A stretch of 5,153 bases of DNA, from assembly GCA_030613145.1 (NCBI GenBank), contig JAUWMM010000176.1, positions 1 through 5,153 of the forward strand. The letters run 5' to 3'. The notes below the pieces were generated by a model. It had not been told where the DNA came from, did no database searches, and saw nothing but the letters and a program-made list of their open reading frames with translations. A program made the position numbers and the translations under genes. Source of the stretch: Desulfobacterales bacterium (GTDB taxonomy: Bacteria > Desulfobacterota > Desulfobacteria > Desulfobacterales > C00003060). This document shows positions 1-5,153 of this stretch, piece by piece; position 1 is the first letter of the stretch, and the number at the start of each line of letters is the position of its first letter.

Positions 1-159
1 CGGGCATTCAACCTTTACAGGCATGGTTTTGCTCATATCAAACTTACAATAATCTGCCACTGCTTCCCTAAGTTTGCCAAAAAATGCCCCCAAACTGTAT
101 TGACGCGACATAACTGAGCGGTTCTCGGGGATAATGCGAGGACGTGTCAGATACTCCAT
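1..159 (-). CDS. Unrecognised gene, N-terminal 53 residues only
   Basis: An open frame begins at the ATG at 159 and runs off the left edge without a stop. The visible protein begins MEYLTRPRIIPENRSVMSRQ and continues with a short stretch that could be helical (LGAFFGKLREAVADYCKF, about 23-40). I do not recognise a family. There is no signal peptide or membrane segment in the visible part. A well-placed GGAGG supports translation, and the start is 26 nt after the TAG of the degenerate kinase gene with no terminator between, so it probably belongs to the same operon. In-frame ATGs at 174 and 171 would add five or four residues. No function can be assigned. Confidence 0.7.
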   Translation of the reverse strand, partial: MEYLTRPRIIPENRSVMSRQYSLGAFFGKLREAVADYCKFDMSKTMPVKVECP

Positions 160-164
160 ATAAA

Positions 165-169
165 CCTCC
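165..169 (-). promoter_or_regulatory. Shine-Dalgarno deciding the start of the leftmost gene
   Basis: GGAGG on the minus strand is separated by five bases from the ATG at 159. In-frame ATG codons at 174 and 171 overlap or precede this site and have no comparable Shine-Dalgarno, so 159 is preferred. Confidence 0.7.
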
Positions 170-185
170 ATCATGTTATAAGATT

Positions 186-833
186 CTATAGGGTAAGAAC
201 CATCTCCCCCGTTGCAACGTCGGTCGCAAGTACGGCCTTAAGCATACTGAACAATTCCTTTTCCCGTTCTGACGGCAATTTGTCCATCGACGCTTCCGTG
301 AGGCCTTTGAGTTGCGCAAACCTGATCCGTGCACCGGGTCTTGCTTCCTCGGCGCCAAGGACAATATTTTTTCCGTCGCCAACCACATCCATGGCAAAAT
401 TCAGGCACAGCCAGATAAGAATCTCCAGAGCAAAAGGAGGTGTGGTGACCGTCACCGGGCTTTCAGGGGACTTCGTTTCCAGGGTCACACCCCGTAGATG
501 GGCAACCCTGCCGCAAAGAGAGACCACAAACTCCAGGGTTTCGCCCAAATCTATGCGCTTAACGGGACATTCAACACTGTGGGCGAATCTGTTCATGTTT
601 TCGGCGATTTCTTCCGCTCTTTTTATTTGCCTCATAACCCTTCCGAGCAGAATCTTGAGCCTTTCCTGATCGATGGGTATTCCTTGATCCGCCATGAGGG
701 TGAAGTCTTCCAAGAGTCCCGCATTTTGGCCGATAATGGCCACGGCATTCTTGATCTCGTGGGAGATAGAAACGGACATCTCAGCCAGGAATCGAAGCCC
801 CACATTATCAATTACATCTGAACTACGGCTCAT
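186..833 (-). CDS. Histidine-kinase-like protein with degenerate ATPase domain; candidate histidine phosphotransferase
   Basis: This 215-residue soluble protein has the dimerisation half of a histidine kinase. The H-box SISHEIKNAVAII carries H25 as the probable phospho-acceptor, followed by a long helical hairpin to about residue 86. The rest (about 93-215) has the layout of a kinase ATPase domain but its motifs are gone. Where an N-box should read NLLxN there is LEILIWLCLNFAMD (136-149), with L142 and F146 at the two Asn positions by my alignment. The G1 DxGxG is replaced by AQLKG (173-177), and no F-box or GxGLG G2 motif remains. It therefore should not bind ATP in the usual way. A dimerisation domain plus dead ATPase-like domain of about 200 residues is the architecture of Spo0B and ChpT, which move phosphate between receivers. 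The ATG at 833 overlaps the response regulator TGA, so translation is probably coupled. There is no sensor or membrane segment. Alternatives are a phosphatase, a scaffold, or a decaying kinase. The histidine-kinase relationship is firm; the phosphotransferase role is a hypothesis. Confidence 0.85.
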   Translation of the reverse strand: MSRSSDVIDNVGLRFLAEMSVSISHEIKNAVAIIGQNAGLLEDFTLMADQGIPIDQERLKILLGRVMRQIKRAEEIAENMNRFAHSVECPVKRIDLGETLEFVVSLCGRVAHLRGVTLETKSPESPVTVTTPPFALEILIWLCLNFAMDVVGDGKNIVLGAEEARPGARIRFAQLKGLTEASMDKLPSEREKELFSMLKAVLATDVATGEMVLTL

Positions 834-1201
834 TGTATACCATCTTTATTGAGGATCTCTTTCATTTTATTGATGAGGACCTCTATCTTGACCGGCTTTA
901 CCAGGTAGTAATCGGCCCCGGTATGGAGTAAACCGAGATTGAAATCATCTTCCGAACCATGACCGGTCAAAAAGATAAATTTCATGTCCGGACATCTTTT
1001 CTCCATCACTTTCTTCAGGTCAAGCCCGCCAATTTCGGGCATCTTTACGTCCAGCACAGCGAGGTCGTATGTCTTAGTTTCTATCACCTTCAGCGCTTTG
1101 TCCCCGCTGGTCACCCAGTCAGCCTCGATTCCTCTGAGAAAAAGCCGCTCCGCTAATGCGGAGACCAATTCCTCCTCGTCGTCCACTAATAATACCCGCA
1201 T
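830..1201 (-). CDS. Single-domain response regulator (CheY/Spo0F-like)
   Basis: This 123-residue protein is a receiver domain and nothing more. It has the acidic pair D7/D8, phospho-acceptor D51 in VLDVKMP, T79 in LTGHGS and K102 in VKP, so all residues for aspartyl phosphorylation are present. Without an output domain it must work by protein contact or as a phosphate shuttle, as CheY, Spo0F and CpdR do. It starts four bases after the kinase stop, with an AAGAGGTG Shine-Dalgarno inside the kinase's last codons. Its TGA overlaps the ATG of the next gene (ATGA), which suggests translational coupling and matched amounts of the two proteins. Aligned by eye it is about 40% identical to the receiver at the C-terminus of the kinase-like fusion encoded upstream, sharing the TGHGSE stretch. 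The receiver call is firm; the shuttle role is inferred from context. Confidence 0.95.
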   Translation of the reverse strand: MRVLLVDDEEELVSALAERLFLRGIEADWVTSGDKALKVIETKTYDLAVLDVKMPEIGGLDLKKVMEKRCPDMKFIFLTGHGSEDDFNLGLLHTGADYYLVKPVKIEVLINKMKEILNKDGIQ

Positions 1202-1205
1202 CGGT

Positions 1206-2936
1206 CTACACCTCTTTTCTCTCCATTCTTACCGGCAAAGTTATGATAACCTTCGTTCCCTTACCCACTTCGCTTTCTATCCTGATCTTGCCTCCAAGTT
1301 CCGCGACAAGACGGCGTGTAATGGACATGCCAAGGCCCGTGCCGTCCTTTTCCATTTTGGTCGAGAAAAATGGCTCAAAGATGCGTTTGAGATCCGCCTC
1401 GGGGATGCCGCACCCGGTATCAACGAACGTAATGGCAATGTAGTTCTCATTCTCGCATCTGGCTGTAATTTCCAGACGTCCGTGGTCGCTCATAGCTGCA
1501 AAGGCATTGGTAAGCAGATTGAGAAAAATCTGCTGCAACTTGCCACGGTCGCTTTCGAATTGCGGTATTTCTTCAGCCACATCCACATGGATCGAGATGC
1601 TTCTGTGCTCAGCTTCTTTACCGAGGAAGCCGAGCACCTCGTGCATGACTTGTCCTACCTTGATCGGCTCCATGCTCACGCCCCAGGGCCGAGCGAATTT
1701 CAAAAGACGCCTGGTTATTCTCCCGCAACGCTCCACCGAAGCAAGGACCGAATCCACAAGCCCCATCAGCTTTTGATTCTGGTTTGACTGTTCCTGGAAT
1801 GCGAGCATGTCCTTAATTAGTCCGGCCTTCTCATTGATAACCGCCAGCGGATTGTTGACCTCGTGGGCTACGCCCGCGGCCAATCGTCCTATGGAGGCCA
1901 TCTTGTTGGAATGCTCCATCTTGTGCATTGTCATGGCCCACTTTTCGTCTGCTATGTAGATCATATTAACCAGATAGGTGGACACACCCAGGACAACAAG
2001 TAGGATTATTGTGATGCTGGCGGCCAGAAACCCCACGAGCTTGATGCGGCTCTGGTACAAGTAATTCATCACCTCGGCCTTTTGTTTGACAATCATAAGA
2101 ATAAAGGGTGTCTGGTCAATATAGGCGTAGCCGACAACAAGCGGTTGCCCGTTAAAAGCTTTCCCCTCAAAAACCTTTGTTTCCGAGAAATACCTGGGAA
2201 CGGACATCTGGATTTTTTCAAGTATTTTGCCTTGGTGTTGGGACGGAGTTTGAAGAATACCCTCGCGGTTTATAATGAAGGCGTCACCCTCCCCGCCCAC
2301 GTTAAGCTGGGCAAGAAGGTTATCGAACTGTACGGTGTCCAAAGTGGCGCGAAGTACATAGAAGGAGCCGTCCGGCAGGTCATGCTTGACCGATATGACG
2401 AGATGGGGAACGTTCCGAAAACCCAAAAACACGTCGCTAACGTTCGAGTCATGCTTCAGGATGCCCCTGAACGATTCCTGGTCGCTGTAATCCATTCCTT
2501 CAAGCCTGTATGGTCCTACATAGGTCACCTGTCTCCCCGAGGAATCAATCACACCAAGGTCTGTAAACCCGCCAAACGCTTCTTTCAAATTTTCAAGAAT
2601 TTCGGCAAGCCGTGTCGGGTTTCTCAGTTCCTTAAAGGAGTTGTCACGGACTATAAACCCCAGACCGGCTGTACGTTCGGACAGGAAAAAAGATATGGTG
2701 CGTCGGGCATTTGAAACAATCCGGGACGTGCGCAGAAGGGCCTCGGACTCGATGGCATTCTGCGTAACTTTGTAGTCGACAAGCGTCATAAAAATCAAAG
2801 GCGCAAGAGTCACTGCCGCCGTAAGCAGGACCGACAACTTCCAGATGCGACGGAAGTTAAGTGAATGATCGGAAGAGCCTGCTACGACATGCTGATTATT
2901 CCAAAATTTAGGTTTCAGCCTTTCCAATATCGACAT
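1206..2936 (-). CDS. Membrane Cache-domain sensor histidine kinase
   Basis: This 576-residue protein should autophosphorylate in response to an extracytoplasmic signal and pass the phosphate to a receiver. A cytoplasmic stub of about 30 residues leads to a first membrane helix at about 33-53. A periplasmic sensor of roughly 240 residues (about 54-295) has the length and pattern of a double Cache domain, including DQESFRGIL (152-160) and GEGDAFIINREGILQTPS (215-232). The second membrane helix is at about 299-325. No HAMP or PAS domain follows; a short linker leads to the H-box GVAHEVNNPLAVI with phospho-acceptor H358. The catalytic domain is complete: N-box NLLTN (N473, N477), G1 DTGCG (506-510), F-box FEPFF (520-524) and G2 GTGLG (532-536). 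The H-box and ATPase style resemble NtrB/ZraS-type kinases. The ATG at 2936 has only a weak Shine-Dalgarno and follows the palindrome, but an in-frame stop six codons upstream and the lack of another early Met support it. The TAG stop is four bases before the response regulator ATG, making that protein the obvious partner. The ligand is unknown. Confidence 0.95.
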   Translation of the reverse strand: MSILERLKPKFWNNQHVVAGSSDHSLNFRRIWKLSVLLTAAVTLAPLIFMTLVDYKVTQNAIESEALLRTSRIVSNARRTISFFLSERTAGLGFIVRDNSFKELRNPTRLAEILENLKEAFGGFTDLGVIDSSGRQVTYVGPYRLEGMDYSDQESFRGILKHDSNVSDVFLGFRNVPHLVISVKHDLPDGSFYVLRATLDTVQFDNLLAQLNVGGEGDAFIINREGILQTPSQHQGKILEKIQMSVPRYFSETKVFEGKAFNGQPLVVGYAYIDQTPFILMIVKQKAEVMNYLYQSRIKLVGFLAASITIILLVVLGVSTYLVNMIYIADEKWAMTMHKMEHSNKMASIGRLAAGVAHEVNNPLAVINEKAGLIKDMLAFQEQSNQNQKLMGLVDSVLASVERCGRITRRLLKFARPWGVSMEPIKVGQVMHEVLGFLGKEAEHRSISIHVDVAEEIPQFESDRGKLQQIFLNLLTNAFAAMSDHGRLEITARCENENYIAITFVDTGCGIPEADLKRIFEPFFSTKMEKDGTGLGMSITRRLVAELGGKIRIESEVGKGTKVIITLPVRMERKEV

Positions 2937-2952
2937 ATTTAATCCAATTTTT

Positions 2953-3002
2953 CACCCCTTCCCAAACCCTCCCTCTTGAAGGGGGAGGACAGGGTGGGGG
3001 TG
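2953..3002. repeat. GC-rich extragenic palindrome (REP-like)
   Basis: This imperfect palindrome lies in the 87-nt gap between the fusion gene and the histidine kinase gene. The core arms CCTCCC (2968-2973) and GGGAGG (2983-2988) pair, and the stem extends inwards by three more pairs, one of them a T-G wobble, to a three-base loop. Outer arms CACCCC (2953-2958) and GGGGTG (2997-3002) also pair, and ACCCT (2966-2970) could alternatively pair with AGGGT (2991-2995). The composition differs sharply from the flanking coding sequence. Similar CCCTCCC...GGGAGGG...GGGGGTG palindromes occur as dispersed repeats in many bacterial genomes. Repetition cannot be shown from one copy, so the repeat class is inference. 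It could also act as an RNA hairpin that stabilises or attenuates the operon transcript. Confidence 0.65.
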
Positions 3003-3023
3003 TTAACTCGACACGGTATGCGG

Positions 3024-4250
3024 TCAGTTTTGCGGAGCCTTTTTCTGCTGCACCTTCTCGTATGCCTTTTTAAGAGTATCGCTCAATATATCGATATCCG
3101 CAGGCTTTTGCAGGTAAGCAAAGGCGCCGAGATCCATACAAGCCTGCCTGTCAGCCTCGGAGCCGTGGCCGGTGAAAATAATGACCTCAACCTCAGGACG
3201 CGTCTCTTTCACTCGACGCAACACCTCTATGCCGTCAATGCCTGGCATCTTGAGGTCCAGGACCATGACCTCGGGCTCCTCTTCTTCAAGCAATTCAAGG
3301 GCCGACTCGCCGTCGTAGACCACGGCCGAGCCCATGTCGCGCATGAGCAGCCGCTCGGACAGGGTTTCCACGAACTCCTGTTCGTCGTCTACGAGCAGGA
3401 CCTTGCTGGGCAACTCTAAATCAAACTTGTAGCAAATATCTGCCTGGTGGTAGTCCTTGCCGACTATGGTCTTCACCGACTTGACGCCCCGTACTTTGCC
3501 TGCGATGGACTTGAGTTCTTCCTCAAGCCGACCCAGCATCAGGACTTGCTTGTTGATGGTAACGGTAACCACTCCGTCCTTTGCGGTCACAGTCACGTCG
3601 TGCCCCTCTCCGGTCAATGTAACCTCGGTCCTGGCGGCAAGCAGGAAGTCTTCTACCGCCTGCTTTGAAGCCGCGGTGGGACTGACCGCTTCCTTACCCA
3701 GATTCTCCACGATACGTTCCGCGGCCTGTTCCACTCCAAGTTTGTCAACAGGAATCAAAATGTCGTAACATGACGCATCCCAAGGAGACCTGCTTCCGAA
3801 TAATGAGCCGATCCATGTGCCTCGGTCTTCATCCTGCCCGTGAATAATTTTGAAGGCCTCTTTTGGGGCCGGCCCACGATCTTCCGCGGCCAGGGATGTC
3901 CTGAACTGCATATCCGCGATAAGGCAGACCCGGAGCACGTGGCTAATTTCCCTGGGTATTAGCTGGCCGGCAAACCCTAAAATAAGGAGGTTGTCGCCGG
4001 AGAGCATTTCGGCCAGCACAAGTTTAAGATGGGCTATGGAACGTTCCTTTTCATGAGTGAACTTATTGAATATCGAGGTCTTGGTTGAAAAGGCCCGCCT
4101 GATTGTGGCTTCTGAAAGTCGGGATTCTTTGGCGGCCCTGGCGACCAGTTCCTCGTCCGTTACCGGGGCATAGCCCGTTTTCTTTATAACTTCCTGAATG
4201 ATACGGTCTTCTTTGCAAAAAGTCCCGCTGAATACGGTGACAACAGACAT
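3024..4250 (-). CDS. Cytidylate-kinase-like domain / BON-like / receiver fusion protein
   Basis: This 408-residue protein is probably cytoplasmic, with no signal peptide or membrane segment. Residues 1-185 resemble the cytidylate-kinase-like family (Cytidylate_kin2 type): a first strand VVTVFSGTF, a DEEL motif at 32-35, FNKFTHEKER at 61-70, LLILGFAGQLIPR at 88-100, a basic DEDRGTW region near 140-146, and PWDASCYDILIPVD at 156-169. The nucleotide-binding loop reads FSGTFCKEDRI (7-17) and lacks the usual GxGK[S/T], so catalysis is doubtful. Residues about 197-265 look like a BON domain, with short beta strands and a GRLEEELKSIAGKVRGVKSVKT segment. Residues 282-400 form a complete CheY-like receiver with acidic pair D288/D289, phospho-acceptor D332, T360 and K382. 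There is no DNA-binding or other recognisable effector domain after it. The ATG at 4250 is supported by a strong Shine-Dalgarno. The gene follows the SulP transporter closely and precedes the kinase gene, so it may be the effector of this signalling operon. The receiver call is firm, the kinase-like call good and the BON call moderate. Confidence 0.9.
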   Translation of the reverse strand: MSVVTVFSGTFCKEDRIIQEVIKKTGYAPVTDEELVARAAKESRLSEATIRRAFSTKTSIFNKFTHEKERSIAHLKLVLAEMLSGDNLLILGFAGQLIPREISHVLRVCLIADMQFRTSLAAEDRGPAPKEAFKIIHGQDEDRGTWIGSLFGSRSPWDASCYDILIPVDKLGVEQAAERIVENLGKEAVSPTAASKQAVEDFLLAARTEVTLTGEGHDVTVTAKDGVVTVTINKQVLMLGRLEEELKSIAGKVRGVKSVKTIVGKDYHQADICYKFDLELPSKVLLVDDEQEFVETLSERLLMRDMGSAVVYDGESALELLEEEEPEVMVLDLKMPGIDGIEVLRRVKETRPEVEVIIFTGHGSEADRQACMDLGAFAYLQKPADIDILSDTLKKAYEKVQQKKAPQN

Positions 4251-4256
4251 GTAAAA

Positions 4257-4263
4257 CCTCCTT
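4257..4263 (-). promoter_or_regulatory. Strong Shine-Dalgarno for the kinase-like/receiver fusion gene
   Basis: On the minus strand the sequence AAGGAGG lies six bases before the ATG at 4250, which is close to the ideal Shine-Dalgarno and spacing. It fixes the start of the fusion gene, and it implies strong independent translation despite the short distance to the transporter stop codon. Confidence 0.85.
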
Positions 4264-4277
4264 CTATTATCATGCGA

Positions 4278-5153
4278 TTAGCCAATACGGCAAACGGTCG
4301 TAAGGGGACAGTTTTCCTCATTGCTGTCCGCATGCGCATTTTCGTGGATGGAGCAGATAGCTCTCTCCATTGTCGGATAAATATAGTCCTGGCCGATTTT
4401 CTCCAGCAGGTGTGTGCGCTTGAAAACTTTCATGACGGATTCGTTCACACCGCTGAAGGAGATGCCAATGCCCGCGGCCCTGACCCTTTCTACAAGTAAT
4501 GATAACGCCTCTTCGCCCGATGCGTCAATATCATTAATGCCGTTCGATACGATGAGGATGTGTTGCAGTTGCTTCATAGTAAGCATACGCTCCATTATCT
4601 GGTCTTCCAAGAAGCTTGCGTTGGCGAAAAAAAGCGGGCCGTCAAAGCGGACTACAGCTATGTGCTCACACTCCTGCAGACCATGGGCCATGGCGTCGCG
4701 AAGGGATTCATCCTCGTGTCTCGCCAGGGATGCAACAGTCGGCCGCATACCCTTGTATAGATAAACAAGGAGGGACAGGACCACGCCTATCTCAATGCCG
4801 TTCTCCAGATGGGGCGCCATGGCAAGCGTGGCGACAAAGGATATTATTGAAATAGCGCCGTCATACCACTGGGCCTTCCAGGCGTGCATAAAACCGGAGA
4901 TATTCACCAGACCGAGGACCGCCAGCATTATGACCGCGGCAAGCACGGATTGGGGAAGGTGATACAAAAGCGGAGTAAAAAACAAAAGTGTGATCACCAC
5001 CGTCAGACTGGTAATCACAGCGGACACTCCGGAACGCGCTCCGGCCTGGAGGTTGACTGCGGATCTGGAGAAGGACCCGGAAACCGGATAGCTGCTGGTA
5101 GCAGCGCCAAGAATATTAGCAATGCCCTGGCCGATGAGTTCCTGGTTCGGGTC
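4278..5153 (-). CDS. SulP family anion transporter with STAS domain, 5'-truncated by window edge
   Basis: This is the C-terminal part of an inner-membrane SulP (SLC26-like) anion permease; 291 residues are visible and the reading frame is open to the window edge. Family members carry sulfate, bicarbonate or other anions, and the substrate cannot be told here. The fragment opens with the SulP signature: NQELIGQGIAN at residues 3-13, then PVSGSFSRSAVNLQAGAR at about 23-40. Hydrophobic membrane segments follow at about 45-64, 69-83, 101-113 and 119-133. The cytoplasmic STAS domain spans about 142-270, with RFDGPLFFANA near 169-179 and an IDASGEE loop near 209-215, where anti-sigma-antagonist-like STAS domains carry their phosphorylatable serine. 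The tail after the STAS domain is short and holds two cysteines (ENCPLTTVC). The GTG at 5027 is an internal valine codon, not the start, because signature sequence continues upstream of it. The gene ends in TAA 27 nt before the next gene, which has a strong ribosome binding site, so the two are probably co-transcribed. Family assignment is firm; substrate is unknown. Confidence 0.95.
   Translation of the reverse strand, partial: DPNQELIGQGIANILGAATSSYPVSGSFSRSAVNLQAGARSGVSAVITSLTVVITLLFFTPLLYHLPQSVLAAVIMLAVLGLVNISGFMHAWKAQWYDGAISIISFVATLAMAPHLENGIEIGVVLSLLVYLYKGMRPTVASLARHEDESLRDAMAHGLQECEHIAVVRFDGPLFFANASFLEDQIMERMLTMKQLQHILIVSNGINDIDASGEEALSLLVERVRAAGIGISFSGVNESVMKVFKRTHLLEKIGQDYIYPTMERAICSIHENAHADSNEENCPLTTVCRIG

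Noticed and set aside
176..397. Minus-strand 73-codon frame inside the degenerate kinase gene
   Set aside because: It overlaps a gene with a clear H-box family match in another frame, and its product is low in recognisable structure.
186..833. Degenerate kinase as a pseudogene
   Set aside because: The frame is intact, it overlaps its neighbour with a clean ATGA junction and the H-box is kept, which is unlike random decay. Only the ATPase motifs are lost.
984..1787. Long plus-strand open frame of 267 codons opposite the kinase and receiver genes
   Set aside because: It spans the opposite strand of two genes with full domain matches, has no recognisable protein motif and crosses their boundary, so it is a by-product of the real coding frames.
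2082..2714. Plus-strand open frame of 210 codons opposite the Cache sensor
   Set aside because: It lies wholly antisense to a well-supported kinase sensor domain and shows no family features.
2953..3002. Intrinsic terminator between the fusion gene and the kinase
   Set aside because: In the minus-strand direction the hairpin is followed by GTGAAAAATT, not a T-run, and the other side shows no T-run on the plus strand either. Partial termination is not excluded.
4278..5027. Start of the transporter at the GTG at 5027
   Set aside because: Conserved SulP signature sequence continues in frame upstream to the window edge, so this codon is an internal valine.
1..5153. tRNA, rRNA, CRISPR array, insertion sequence or phage genes
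   Set aside because: No repeat-spacer pattern, transposase or integrase motif, or RNA gene fold was seen, and coding sequence fills nearly the whole window.

Overview
The window is a compact stretch of a bacterial chromosome in which every supported gene lies on the minus strand, so it reads from the right end to the left. Base composition is balanced. The gene content (a SulP anion transporter next to a cytidylate-kinase-like/receiver fusion, a Cache histidine kinase and stand-alone signalling parts) suggests a Gram-negative bacterium, most likely a Desulfobacterota/Deltaproteobacteria relative. That placement rests on family recall, not on a marker gene.

Layout in transcription order: (1) 5153-4278, the C-terminal 291 residues of a SulP transporter with its STAS domain, cut by the window edge. 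(2) 4250-3024, a 408-residue protein made of a cytidylate-kinase-like domain, a BON-like segment and a CheY-type receiver. (3) 3002-2953, a GC-rich palindrome that looks like a dispersed extragenic repeat. (4) 2936-1206, a membrane histidine kinase with a periplasmic Cache sensor and a complete catalytic core. (5) 1201-830, a single-domain response regulator. (6) 833-186, a 215-residue protein that keeps a histidine-kinase dimerisation helix and H-box but has lost the ATP-binding motifs. (7) 159-1, the first 53 codons of an unrecognised gene that runs off the left edge. Most junctions are 4 to 27 nt or overlap, and only the 87-nt gap holding the palindrome is longer, so a single operon is likely. 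The start of the transporter gene and any main promoter lie outside the window.

The most interesting reading is a multi-step phosphorelay. An intact kinase (H358) could phosphorylate the single-domain receiver (D51). The ATPase-dead, H-box-bearing protein (H25) would then act as a phosphotransferase in the manner of Spo0B or ChpT, and the receiver of the kinase-like fusion (D332) would be a candidate end point. No DNA-binding domain appears in any visible complete gene, so the output may be post-translational, perhaps touching the neighbouring SulP/STAS transporter. The individual domains are read directly from sequence; the wiring is inference.
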